From Planctomycetota bacterium (GTDB lineage Bacteria; Planctomycetota; PLA2; JAEUHO01): a stretch of DNA of 64,000 nt. Positions 8,292 to 16,251 of this stretch are shown piece after piece. Position 1 is the first letter of the stretch; each line of letters begins with the position of its first letter. Where the stretch lies: contig JAJDEN010000058.1 in assembly GCA_029259775.1 (NCBI GenBank), positions 1-64,000 of the forward strand, in the 5' to 3' direction. Below the pieces are notes generated by a model that searched no databases, was not told the origin of the DNA, and saw only the letters and a list, made by a program, of their open reading frames with translations. The position numbers and the translations under genes were made by a program.

Positions 8292-10898
8292 ATGCACGAT
8301 TCCGAGATGCACGATTCCGAGATGCCCGATTCCAATCCACCGCCCGCACCGGAGGCACGCCCCTTGACGGTGCTCCGCAGCCTCTCGCGCGCAGCGCTCA
8401 TGACGGCCCTCGTCGCCTTGGGCGCGGCCTGTGGTGGCGGTGGTGGGGGCAGCCTGCCGCCTCCGCCCGTGGTTCCCGTCGACGGGCTCAGCGGGCGAGT
8501 GCTCCTCCCTGACACGCATGTCGGGCGCATCATCGAGCAGGAGCCGAACGACGACGTGGCCCAGGCCTTCCGCCTGCCGCCCGCCTGGCCTCGCGGCACG
8601 CTCGAGGTCACCGGGCAACTCGGCGCGACAGCCGCCCACTTCGAGCGCGTCGACCGCCGTGATGTCCTGCTCTTCACGGCCATCCAGCCGCAAGCGATGA
8701 CGCTTGAGCTCGAGTTCCTCGAGGATGATCCGATCACGACGGCCCCGAACGACTTCGACGTTGCGGTCGTCCGGCGCGCGACGGGCGTGCAGGTCGCCGT
8801 CACGGGGCCCGGCGGATCGCCGCGATCGCTGACCTTCGATGCCGCCGCCGACGAGGAGTACGAGATCGCCGTCACGGCGACGTTCGGGCATGGGTGGTAC
8901 GTGATGCGACTGACCGGTGTCGACGCCGGCGTCGCCCCGCCCCCGTCCAAGCCGGCGGCCCTCAGCGCCCCCGCAGCCCGGACGGCCCTGGCCGTGCCGG
9001 CGAGACCCCTCGGCGCGGACCGCAGCTGTGCCGGGACGCACGTCCTCGTGCGCTTCGAGGCCACGTGTGATCGTGAGGAACTGTGTACGCGCGAGGGTCT
9101 GACGCTCGGCCGCCGCACGGGAACGGGAAGCTACCTGGTGCATCTGGCCGACGAGGCCTGCGGTGAAGACCATGCACGCGCCCTCGCGACGCGACTCGGC
9201 GCCGTGCCCGGCGTGACGTCAGCGGAGCCGGACTGGGTTGTGCGAACCCTGAGCACGCCGAACGATCCCGAGTTCAACCGCCAGTGGAACATGCGCGCCA
9301 TCGGCGCACCGTCGGCCTGGGACATCGAGACGGGAGACGAGAGCATCGTCGTCGCTGTCGTCGATGCCGGCATCGTGGCCCACCCCGACCTCGCCGGCCG
9401 CCTCGTGCCCGGCTACGACTTCGTGAGCTCGGCCGAGGTCGCCGCCGACGGCGACGGCCGCGACACGGATCCGACCGATCCGGGCGACCAAGCCAGCTCA
9501 TCCGGCCTCTCGCTCTGGCACGGCACGCACGTGGCGTCGATCATTGCGGCCAATCAGGATGACGGCTACGGGTGCACGGGCGTCGCGCCCGGCTGCCGCG
9601 TGATGATGCTCCGCGCCCTCGGCCTCGGTGGTGGATTCGTCAGCGATGCGTCCGACGCCATCCTGTTCGCCGCGGGACGCTTCACGACCGCGGACGGCAG
9701 CGCCTTGCCCGCGCCGGTCCGCGTCATCAACCTGTCGATCGGCCTGGACCAGGACAGCCAGGAGCTGCGCGATGCGTGCCAGACCGCGCGCGACAGCGGT
9801 TCCTTCCTCATTGCCGCCGTGGGCAACAACGGCGGCTCCGTGCAGTACCCCGCGCGCTATCCGAGCACGTTCGCCGTCTCCGCGGTGGACGGAAAGCTGC
9901 TGACGACGGCGTACTCGAGCTTCGGCGCGACCGTGGACATCGCCGCGCCCGGTGGCGGCACGAACGTGGATCAGTGGAACGACGGCTGGCACGACGGCGT
10001 GCTTTCCGCCGTTCGCGACGAGACGGTCGACCCCGCCGTGTGGGCCCACGGCTACCTCGTCGGAACGAGTCAGGCCGCGCCGCACGTCGCGGGCGCCGCC
10101 GCGCTGCTGCTGTCGATGGACCCCTCGCTGACGACGTCCGACCTCGACGCGATCCTGCGTGCGACGGCGCTCGATCTAGGTCAGCCCGGGGATGACATCG
10201 CCTACGGATCGGGGCTGCTGCAGGTGCACGAGGCGGTCAAGATCGTCCTGGAGCGGCTGGGCAATCCTCGCAATGACGCGCCGTACTTGATGCTGCCCAC
10301 GGAGTCGGTGCAGTTCGAGGGGCTGCGCTCCTCCATCGACATTCCGCTTGCCAACGGCGGGGGCGGCACGCTGAACATCTTCTTCGCGATCGGCGTGACC
10401 GACGACGGCGGCGACTGGTTGACCGCCTCCCTGGATCCCGACTCCGCGCCCGAGCCGCCGGTGAACAACACGAAGGTCACCATCAATGTCGAGCGCGCGT
10501 TCCTGCCGCCCGGCGCGGGCTACTTCGGCGGCACCGTGCGGCTGGGCAACTCGCTGGGCTCGCAGGGAACGATCCGCGTCGTCGTCTACGTGTCCGAGCG
10601 ATCACGCGCGGGCCAGATCCTCCCCGTCGCTGCGATCGACGCGAACTCGAACATCGCGCGCCGCAAGGCGTACGCGTTCCCCGAGTTTGGCTATCGCTAC
10701 TGGATCCGCGGGATCCCGGAGGCCACGTATCACCTCCAGTCGGGCGAGGACATCGACTTCGACGGCTTCTTCTGCGAGTCGTTCGAGGCCTGTGGCTGGC
10801 TGGGCGGCCCCACGCAGGACGACGCCATCGCGGTGCCGTTCGTACCGGACGAACCCGCCGTCAAGGGCCTCAGCATCGAGCTGAAGCCGCCGCCTTAA
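8292..10898 (+). CDS. Secreted subtilisin-like serine protease (S8) with PPC domain
   Basis: The protein has 868 residues. A hydrophobic segment ends in LGAACGGGGGG (about 37-52), a probable lipoprotein-type export signal. An EPNDD...-starting pre-peptidase C-terminal-like domain follows (about 73-212), then an inhibitor-like segment and the S8 catalytic domain with D358 (VVDAG), H410 (HGTHVAS) and S593 (GTSQAAPHVAG). The last 200 residues look like beta-rich domains. The start at 8292 has GAGGAG at 8275-8280, 11 nt upstream, and a TAGACT box at 8233-8238; three 15-bp repeat units encode MHDSE-MHDSE-MPDSN, so translation could begin at any of three ATGs. The stop shares TTAA with the convergent MFS gene. 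It is expected to act outside the cytoplasm. Confidence 0.93.
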   Translation: MHDSEMHDSEMPDSNPPPAPEARPLTVLRSLSRAALMTALVALGAACGGGGGGSLPPPPVVPVDGLSGRVLLPDTHVGRIIEQEPNDDVAQAFRLPPAWPRGTLEVTGQLGATAAHFERVDRRDVLLFTAIQPQAMTLELEFLEDDPITTAPNDFDVAVVRRATGVQVAVTGPGGSPRSLTFDAAADEEYEIAVTATFGHGWYVMRLTGVDAGVAPPPSKPAALSAPAARTALAVPARPLGADRSCAGTHVLVRFEATCDREELCTREGLTLGRRTGTGSYLVHLADEACGEDHARALATRLGAVPGVTSAEPDWVVRTLSTPNDPEFNRQWNMRAIGAPSAWDIETGDESIVVAVVDAGIVAHPDLAGRLVPGYDFVSSAEVAADGDGRDTDPTDPGDQASSSGLSLWHGTHVASIIAANQDDGYGCTGVAPGCRVMMLRALGLGGGFVSDASDAILFAAGRFTTADGSALPAPVRVINLSIGLDQDSQELRDACQTARDSGSFLIAAVGNNGGSVQYPARYPSTFAVSAVDGKLLTTAYSSFGATVDIAAPGGGTNVDQWNDGWHDGVLSAVRDETVDPAVWAHGYLVGTSQAAPHVAGAAALLLSMDPSLTTSDLDAILRATALDLGQPGDDIAYGSGLLQVHEAVKIVLERLGNPRNDAPYLMLPTESVQFEGLRSSIDIPLANGGGGTLNIFFAIGVTDDGGDWLTASLDPDSAPEPPVNNTKVTINVERAFLPPGAGYFGGTVRLGNSLGSQGTIRVVVYVSERSRAGQILPVAAIDANSNIARRKAYAFPEFGYRYWIRGIPEATYHLQSGEDIDFDGFFCESFEACGWLGGPTQDDAIAVPFVPDEPAVKGLSIELKPPP

Positions 10899-12088
10899 TC
10901 CTTCGCCCCAGGCACCTGCTCCTTCGTGGGCTGGGCGCTCAGGAGCAGCGCCACCAGGAACGCGACGGCCATGAGGCCCGCGCCGACAAGGAACGGGAGA
11001 GGCAGCCACACGCCGAGCAGCGGTAGGCCGACGACCGGGCCGACGATGCGCGCCAGGCTCTGGAGCGACTGGTTCACGCCCATGATCCCGCCCTGCACGT
11101 CGGCGCTCGAGCGCAGCGATAGCAGGGAGTTGAGCGACGGGCTGATCATCGCGAAGCCCAGCACGGCCAACGGCGCCAGGACGAGCAACCAGGTGAGCGA
11201 CGGTGCCACGCTGAAGGCGACCATGCCGAGCGCAAGGAGCACGCAGCCGATGTGCACGAAGCGCACCTCGCCGACCTTCTTCATGTAACGCCGCACGATC
11301 ATGCCTTGGGCGAGTGCCGACCAGAACCCGAGGTAGGTGAAGAGGAGTCCGACGTCGCCGTACTCGAGCGCATGGGCGTTGCGGGCCAGCAGGCCGAGCG
11401 TGGTCTCCATCATCGCGAAGCACGTGATCGTCAGGAAGCCCAACACGAGCAGCAGGCGCACGCCGGCGGCGCCGACGGCCGACCGGAATGCACCCAGGTC
11501 CAGCCAGGTGCGGCGCGGCGCCGGTACGTGACGCTCGGGCTCCGGCAAGCGCAGGTAGCAGAACACGAACGCGATGAGCGAGAAGCCCGCGGCGATGAAG
11601 CCCGGGGCTGCGGGATGCAGCTGGTGACCGAGTCCGCCGATGGCCGGGCCGATGGTGAACCCGATCCCGAAGGCCATGCCGATGAGCGCCATGCCGCGGC
11701 CGCGCTCCTCCGCGGTGGTGACGTCGGCGATGTAGGCGTAGGCCGTGGAGATCGTGCCGCCGAACACACCCGCTGTCAGGCGCGAGGCGAACAGCAGCGC
11801 CAGGGCCATCTGGGCCGACGCGATGCCGAAGAGGACGTAGGACGCGATCGAGCCGACGAGGCCGATCAGCAGGATCGGCCGGCGACCCACGCGGTCGGAG
11901 ACCCGGCCCCAGATGGGTGCGGTGATGAACTGCAGACCCGAGAACGAGACGAACAGGAGCGCGACCATGAGGTTCGAGGCGCCGAGGTCCTTGCCGTAGA
12001 GCGGCAGCAGCGGGAGCACGATGCCGAAACCGAGCAGGTCGATGACGACCGTGAGGAACACGGAGAGCAGGGGGGAGGATCGGCGCAC
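10895..12088 (-). CDS. MFS multidrug/tetracycline-type efflux transporter
   Basis: The protein has about 397 residues with twelve predicted membrane helices. The MFS motif A (GRVSDRVGRRP, between helices 2 and 3) and a motif C-like GIGFTIGPAIGG in helix 5 mark a drug:H+ antiporter of the TetA/DHA1 type. The substrate cannot be told. Start choice: GTG at 12088 has GGAG at 12096-12099 with 7-nt spacing and a TAGAAT box at 12115-12120; the longer reading from GTG 12130 would begin upstream of that -10-like box. The stop codon overlaps that of the subtilase gene through a shared TTAA. Confidence 0.9.
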   Translation of the reverse strand: MRRSSPLLSVFLTVVIDLLGFGIVLPLLPLYGKDLGASNLMVALLFVSFSGLQFITAPIWGRVSDRVGRRPILLIGLVGSIASYVLFGIASAQMALALLFASRLTAGVFGGTISTAYAYIADVTTAEERGRGMALIGMAFGIGFTIGPAIGGLGHQLHPAAPGFIAAGFSLIAFVFCYLRLPEPERHVPAPRRTWLDLGAFRSAVGAAGVRLLLVLGFLTITCFAMMETTLGLLARNAHALEYGDVGLLFTYLGFWSALAQGMIVRRYMKKVGEVRFVHIGCVLLALGMVAFSVAPSLTWLLVLAPLAVLGFAMISPSLNSLLSLRSSADVQGGIMGVNQSLQSLARIVGPVVGLPLLGVWLPLPFLVGAGLMAVAFLVALLLSAQPTKEQVPGAKD

Positions 12089-12174
12089 GCGGGGGCTCCG
12101 TGGGGGAGCGCCGGATTCTACGGGGGCCACGGCTCGGGGAAGGCCTCGGGTCCGCGCGTGGGTACCATTCGCGC

Positions 12175-12729
12175 ATGAAGATCTACACCCGTGGCGGCGA
12201 TGACGGCTCGACCGGACTCTATGGCGGGGCGCGCGTCAGCAAGGCGGCGCCGCGCGTGAACGCCTACGGCTGCATCGACGAGCTCAATGCATGCCTCGGC
12301 TGGGCCCGCGCGGCCGGTCCCTCCGAGAACGTGGACGCGACGCTCGCCGCGTCTCAGGATGCCTGCTTCCGTCTGGGCGCGTGGCTCGCCAGCGCGCCGG
12401 GCAAGGATCCCGGTGTTGCTCCGCTCGGCGATGACGACGTCGAGCTGCTCGAGGCATCCATCGATGCGATGGAGACGCAGCTCGAGCCGCTGAAGACGTT
12501 CATCTTGCCGGGAGGCTCGGAGCTCGGCTCTCGGCTGCACATCGCGCGCACCGTCTGCCGCCGCGCCGAGCGGGAGATCGTTGCGCTGGCCGAAGCCGTC
12601 GAAGGGCAGATCGACGCCGTCGCTGTTCGCTGGGTCAACCGGCTGTCCGACCTGCTCTTCGTCCAAGCACGCTGGGTCAACCACCGTGCGGGGACTGCGG
12701 AGGTGCCGTGGCTGCCGACCAAGGACTGA
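12175..12729 (+). CDS. PduO-type ATP:cob(I)alamin adenosyltransferase
   Basis: The protein has 184 residues. It transfers the adenosyl group of ATP to cob(I)alamin to make coenzyme B12. The N-terminal KIYTRGGDDGSTGLYGG motif binds ATP, and the helical core carries the RxxCRRAER segment and VNRLSDLLFVQAR, all typical of the PduO/MMAB family. The ATG at 12175 has no Shine-Dalgarno; a TACCAT box at 12163-12168 is 6 nt upstream, so the mRNA is probably leaderless. The next gene starts 22 bp before this one ends. No B12-dependent enzyme is visible in the window. Confidence 0.94.
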   Translation: MKIYTRGGDDGSTGLYGGARVSKAAPRVNAYGCIDELNACLGWARAAGPSENVDATLAASQDACFRLGAWLASAPGKDPGVAPLGDDDVELLEASIDAMETQLEPLKTFILPGGSELGSRLHIARTVCRRAEREIVALAEAVEGQIDAVAVRWVNRLSDLLFVQARWVNHRAGTAEVPWLPTKD

Positions 12730-13649
12730 AGGCCGCGCTGCACCGGCGCGCCGGCTTTGCGACGCTCCTCCTCACGGGAGCGGACCGCACCGACTACCTC
12801 CACCGCATGCTCACGCAGGACGTGAAGGGGATTGCGGCGGGCGAGGCCGGCTACGCGTGCTTGCTCACGGCGAAGGGCCGCATTCTCGGTGACCTGCTCC
12901 TCTGGAACGTGGGCGACCACCTCCTGGTGGAGACCGACGCGGCGGCGCAGCCCGCCGTGCAGCCCGTGCTCGAGCGCTACGTGATCATGGACGACGTCCA
13001 GATCGAGGACGTCTCGCCGTTGGGCGTTCGCTACGTCCTCGTCGGACCGGATGCGGAGCGCGTCCTCACCCGTGCGGGCTTCGACGTTCCCGCGGACCGT
13101 TGCTTCATCGAGGTCGAGGCCGGCGGCGCGCCGGGGCGCATCTTGCGCTTCGATCGCCGCGGGCTGCAGAGCTTCGAGATCGCCGTCGCCCCCGCTGCGG
13201 CAGCGCAACTCGAGGAACGCCTCGGCCTGACTGCGGACAGCGTCGCCTTCGCAGCCTGTTGCGTGCATCACGGCGTGCCCCGCTTCGGCCCCGAGCTGAG
13301 CGAGGACGTGCTGCTCAACGAAGCCGGTCTCGAGGAGGCGATCGCTTGGGGCAAGGGCTGCTATCCCGGCCAGGAGCCGGTCGTCATGGCGCGCCACCGC
13401 GGCCGCCCGCCGCGCCTGCTGGTGAAGCTCAGCTTGGACGACGGGGCCTTGGTGACGCCCGGGACGGAGGTGCTCTCCGAGGGTCAGGTCGTCGGCCACG
13501 TCACATCGACGGCCCCGGGCGACGGGTGCCCCGCGGTGGCCTTGGCCTACGTCAAGTTCGCGCTCGCCGAGGCCGGCCGCCGATTCGAGCTGGCGACCGG
13601 CGGCACCGCCACGGCCGAAGATGCCGCCCCCGCGGAGCCCACGGCATGA
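12708..13649 (+). CDS. ygfZ: YgfZ/GcvT-like folate-binding protein
   Basis: The protein has 313 residues. YgfZ proteins bind folate and support assembly or repair of certain iron-sulfur clusters. The signature KGCYPGQE (about 223-230), including the conserved cysteine, is present, and the N-terminal DRTDYLHRMLTQDVKG region matches the GcvT-like fold. Translation starts at GTG 12708 with GGAGG at 12699-12703; this overlaps the adenosyltransferase gene by 22 bp. The stop overlaps the next ATG (ATGA at 13646-13649). The C-terminus ends in an Ala/Pro-rich tail. Iron-sulfur proteins at the left of the window are plausible clients, but this is inference. Confidence 0.88.
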   Translation: MAADQGLKAALHRRAGFATLLLTGADRTDYLHRMLTQDVKGIAAGEAGYACLLTAKGRILGDLLLWNVGDHLLVETDAAAQPAVQPVLERYVIMDDVQIEDVSPLGVRYVLVGPDAERVLTRAGFDVPADRCFIEVEAGGAPGRILRFDRRGLQSFEIAVAPAAAAQLEERLGLTADSVAFAACCVHHGVPRFGPELSEDVLLNEAGLEEAIAWGKGCYPGQEPVVMARHRGRPPRLLVKLSLDDGALVTPGTEVLSEGQVVGHVTSTAPGDGCPAVALAYVKFALAEAGRRFELATGGTATAEDAAPAEPTA

Positions 13650-14419
13650 GCGCTCAACCTCTCGCGGACCGCATGGCCATCGTCACCGGCGCTTCGCGCG
13701 GCATCGGCTTGGCGATTGCCGAACGCTTGGCCGCCGACGGTGCGCACGTCGGCCTCGTGGCGCGCAGCGAGGATGTCCTGGGCGAGGTGGCGGAGCGCAT
13801 CCGCGCGCACGGCGGCGCAGCCACCGTGATCACGGCGGACGTCACCGACCCTGCCTCGAGCGAGGCCGCCGTGCGTCGCTTCGTAGGCTTGCACGGGCGC
13901 GTCGACATCCTGGTCAACAACGCCGGAGGCAACGTGCGGTCGGCGGCCGCGGACACCGACCTCGAGCTCTGGAACCAGCTGCTGACCCTGGGACTCACCG
14001 CGCCGTTCCACTGGGCCGTGCTGTGCGCGGAGGGCATGCGCGAGCGTTCGTGGGGACGCATCGTGAATGTCGGAAGCGTGGCCGGGATGCGTGCGCTGCC
14101 GACAGGCGCTGCCTACGCGTCCGCCAAGGCCGGTCTCGCCCAGCTGACCAGGAATCTGGCCCGCGAGTGGGGGCCCGACGGCCTCACCGTCAATCTCGTG
14201 GCGCCCTGGTACGTCCCGACGCCCCTGACGGAGGGGGTGCTTTCCGATCCGGCGTTCAAGGAGGCTGTGCTGGCGTGCACCCCCGCGGGGCGCCTGGGCA
14301 CCCCGGCCGAGGTTGCCGCGGCCGTTGCGTTCCTCTGCCGCGAGGAGGCGGGCTGGATCAACGGCGTGAACCTGCCGCTTGACGGCGGCTTCAGCGCGGC
14401 GTCCTTCTTCCCGTCGTAG
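13646..14419 (+). CDS. Short-chain dehydrogenase/reductase (SDR)
   Basis: The protein has 257 residues, normal for a classical SDR. The NAD(P)-binding motif TGASRGIG (about 16-23), the NNAG motif (about 92-95), the catalytic serine in NVGSVAG and the YASAK motif (Tyr and Lys) are all in place. The family ranges from beta-ketoacyl-ACP reductase to gluconate 5-dehydrogenase; nothing here fixes the substrate. It is the third gene of an overlapping operon after the adenosyltransferase and ygfZ. Confidence 0.92.
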   Translation: MSAQPLADRMAIVTGASRGIGLAIAERLAADGAHVGLVARSEDVLGEVAERIRAHGGAATVITADVTDPASSEAAVRRFVGLHGRVDILVNNAGGNVRSAAADTDLELWNQLLTLGLTAPFHWAVLCAEGMRERSWGRIVNVGSVAGMRALPTGAAYASAKAGLAQLTRNLAREWGPDGLTVNLVAPWYVPTPLTEGVLSDPAFKEAVLACTPAGRLGTPAEVAAAVAFLCREEAGWINGVNLPLDGGFSAASFFPS

Positions 14420-14515
14420 CGCGGCAGGGCCGGAGAGATCGCTCTCTGTACGCACGAAGGTGGCGTGCCGCCCGTCGTCTGGCAGGCTTCTGCGCTTCCC
14501 GCCCAGGAGTCATGC

Positions 14516-15367
14516 ATGCCTCGCCTCCTTTTCTGCTCTCTCGCGGCGCTTGCTTCGCTCGCCGCGCTTGCGCCTGCCGCCCTCGCTGAAGGCGACGCCC
14601 CGACACCCGCCGAGGTCATCGACGCCGCGCTCCTGGAAGCCGCGCCCCTCGACGGACGTGCGGCCGAGCGCCTCGTGCGTACCCCGCGCGCGTGGTCGAT
14701 CGGCGGTGAGGAGCCGAAGAGCCCCTGGTCGTTCTCGCTGGGGCTCGCGCTGAGCCTCGCGCAAGGCAACAGCGACTCGTTCGACCTCACGGCGGACGGT
14801 GCGTTGACCTACGAGAGGGACCCTTGGCAGCTCAAGGTGAAGACGACCTTCGCCTACGGCGAGAAGGACGGCTCGACCGCCACCGAGGCGCTCCACGTCA
14901 CCGTGCACGCCGAGCGCAAGCTGAGCGAGCGGGTCTACCTCTTCGGCAACCTGGACTTCGACCGCGACGAGCCTGCCGGGCTCGAGTACCGCTGGACCCC
15001 TGTGGGAGGCATCGGCTTCGTGCTGATCAAGGGGCGGACGATCGAGCTCAAGGGGGAGATCGGCGCGGGCTACACATCCGAGAAGCGTATCGGAAGGTCC
15101 AGCACCGGGAGCCCGGCGGGGTACCTCGGCTTGGAGTACGCCAAGACGTGGGACAGCGGGGCGAAGCTCACGGCCGAGTACAAGTTCATCCCGAACCTGG
15201 GTGACTTCGATCTGAGCGTAATGACGTGGAGCCTGAAGTTTGCCCAGCCGCTCAGCGGCGTGATCGACCTGACGATCTCGCTGCGCGTCGACCACGTGCT
15301 CGAGCCGCCCGCACCGTCCGACGCCACGGACGTGCTGTTCGGTTTGGGGCTGCGCGCGAACTTCTAA
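14516..15367 (+). CDS. DUF481 family outer-membrane beta-barrel-like protein
   Basis: The protein has 283 residues with a clear signal peptide (about 1-25, cleavage near ALA-EGD). The rest is a run of alternating beta strands (for example WQLKVKTTFAYGEKDG, RVYLFGNLDFDRD and KLTAEYKFIPNL) ending in an aromatic residue, ANF, as in outer-membrane barrels. DUF481 proteins are salt-induced outer-membrane proteins of unknown role. AGGAGT at 14504-14509 is 6 nt upstream of the ATG at 14516, which decides the start over the upstream in-frame ATG at 14465. Confidence 0.83.
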   Translation: MPRLLFCSLAALASLAALAPAALAEGDAPTPAEVIDAALLEAAPLDGRAAERLVRTPRAWSIGGEEPKSPWSFSLGLALSLAQGNSDSFDLTADGALTYERDPWQLKVKTTFAYGEKDGSTATEALHVTVHAERKLSERVYLFGNLDFDRDEPAGLEYRWTPVGGIGFVLIKGRTIELKGEIGAGYTSEKRIGRSSTGSPAGYLGLEYAKTWDSGAKLTAEYKFIPNLGDFDLSVMTWSLKFAQPLSGVIDLTISLRVDHVLEPPAPSDATDVLFGLGLRANF

Positions 15368-15396
15368 CGCGGGGCGGCCCGGCTACCCTGGGCGCC

Positions 15397-15966
15397 ATGC
15401 TCAGCGTCAGCGATCTCAAGAAGGGCCTCGTCATCGATTACGACGGCGCCCCGTGCAGCATCCAGTCCGTGAAGTCCACGTCGCCGAGCGCGCGCGGGGG
15501 CAACACGATCACGCACGTCCGTCTGCGCAACTTGCGGACGCGGCAGAAGATCGATGTCTCGTTCCGGGGCAGCGAGTCGTTCGCCGAGTCCGATTTCGAG
15601 AAGCGGCCCTGCCAGCTCCTCTACACGGAGAAGGGCAACTACCACTTCATGGATGCGGAGAACTACGAGCAGTTCGCCATCCACGAGGACGACCTCGAGT
15701 GGGAGAAGGGCTTCCTCGTCGACGAGATCGAAGGCGTTCGCGCCTTGCGCTCGGACGAGGAGTTGCTGGGCATCGAGCTGCCGAACTCCGTCGCGCTGAA
15801 GATCACGGACACGACGCCGGCCATCAAGGGTGCGTCCGTCAATGCCCGCACCAAGCCTGCCACGCTCGAGACCGGCTTCACCGTGCGTGTCCCCGAGCAC
15901 ATCGGTGACGGCGAGACCATCAACGTCGATACGCGCACCGGCGAGTTCCTCGGCCGCGCGACGTAG
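15397..15966 (+). CDS. yeiP: EfpL (YeiP)-type elongation factor P-like protein
   Basis: The protein has 189 residues with three EF-P domains (KOW-like N-terminal, central OB and C-terminal OB). EF-P proteins enter the ribosomal E site and relieve stalling at consecutive prolines. The tip loop reads SPSARGGNT with arginine at residue 33, as in E. coli YeiP/EfpL; canonical EF-P has a modified lysine or arginine in another loop context. KGASVNARTKPATLETG is the typical C-terminal signature. The start is ATG 15397, with TACCCT at 15384-15389, 7 nt upstream, and no Shine-Dalgarno. The TAG stop is also the first three bases of a strong hairpin. No epmA/epmB, earP or canonical efp lies in the window. 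Confidence 0.92.
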   Translation: MLSVSDLKKGLVIDYDGAPCSIQSVKSTSPSARGGNTITHVRLRNLRTRQKIDVSFRGSESFAESDFEKRPCQLLYTEKGNYHFMDAENYEQFAIHEDDLEWEKGFLVDEIEGVRALRSDEELLGIELPNSVALKITDTTPAIKGASVNARTKPATLETGFTVRVPEHIGDGETINVDTRTGEFLGRAT

Positions 15967-15989
15967 GTGTGCCTGCGGCGCAGGCACAC
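15967..15989. repeat. Perfect 11-bp inverted repeat abutting the yeiP stop
   Basis: Arms GTGTGCCTGCG and CGCAGGCACAC flank a single central G. It begins directly after the TAG stop of the EfpL gene. It could act as a 3'-end stabiliser or terminator for the mRNA; there is no following T run. Confidence 0.8.
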
Positions 15990-15993
15990 CGGG

Positions 15994-16017
15994 TAGGGGC
16001 GACCCTTGTGGTCGCCC
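15994..16017 (+). repeat. 24-bp TAGGGGCG palindromic repeat, copy 1
   Basis: TA, then 8-bp arms GGGGCGACC/GGTCGCCC (one base slip) around the loop CTTGT. It is one of at least ten copies in the window. Confidence 0.9.
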
Positions 16018-16049
16018 GGGACGCGTACTCCGTCGTGCGCCCTTACCCG

Positions 16050-16073
16050 TAGGGGCGACCCTTGTGGTCGCCC
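16050..16073 (+). repeat. 24-bp TAGGGGCG palindromic repeat, copy 2
   Basis: Identical to copy 1 (arms GGCGACC and GGTCGCC, loop CTTGT). It forms the head of a composite unit whose tail is the GTGTCC hexamer array. Confidence 0.9.
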
Positions 16074-16090
16074 GCGAGCCTCGTAGGCGC

Positions 16091-16126
16091 GTGTCCGTGT
16101 CCGTGTCCGTGTCCGTGTCCGTGTCG
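16091..16126 (+). repeat. GTGTCC hexamer tandem array
   Basis: Five exact GTGTCC units plus one GTGTCG lie between the words GTAGGCGC and GTGGGC. A degenerate array with the same flanks is at 26402-26440. Confidence 0.9.
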
Positions 16127-16143
16127 GTGGGCACGTACAATAC

Positions 16144-16167
16144 GGGCGGCCACAAGGGCCGCCCCTA
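16144..16167 (-). repeat. 24-bp TAGGGGCG palindromic repeat, copy 3 (inverted)
   Basis: Read on the minus strand the inner arms are GGCC/GGCC around CTTGT; compared with copy 1 the arm changes are compensated. Confidence 0.88.
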
Positions 16168-16199
16168 CATGGTAAGTCCCGACGTAGCAGGACGCGCTC

Positions 16200-16223
16200 G
16201 GGCGGGGACAAGCCCCGCCCCTA
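16200..16223 (-). repeat. 24-bp TAGGGGCG palindromic repeat, copy 4 (inverted)
   Basis: On the minus strand the inner arms are GGGG/CCCC around CTTGT. It is the same variant as the copies at 29950-29973 and 58865-58888. Confidence 0.88.
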
Positions 16224-16226
16224 CCC

Positions 16227-16251
16227 GGCACGGTTCGGCACGAACCGTGCC
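16227..16251 (-). repeat. Perfect 11-bp hairpin abutting the ettA stop
   Basis: Arms GGCACGGTTCG and CGAACCGTGCC surround a 3-nt loop. On the minus strand the ettA TAG stop runs directly into it, as the yeiP stop does on the plus strand. It is a candidate mRNA 3' end for ettA. Confidence 0.82.

Noticed and set aside
10893-10900. TTAA shared by the convergent stops of the subtilase and MFS genes as a possible insertion target
   Set aside because: Only four bases long and expected by chance in tightly packed convergent genes; no insertion signature is seen.
15994-16223. Possible CRISPR array from repeated 24-bp words
   Set aside because: The units are palindromic, in both orientations, irregularly spaced (32 to 70 bp) and vary in the arms; there is no cas gene nearby.
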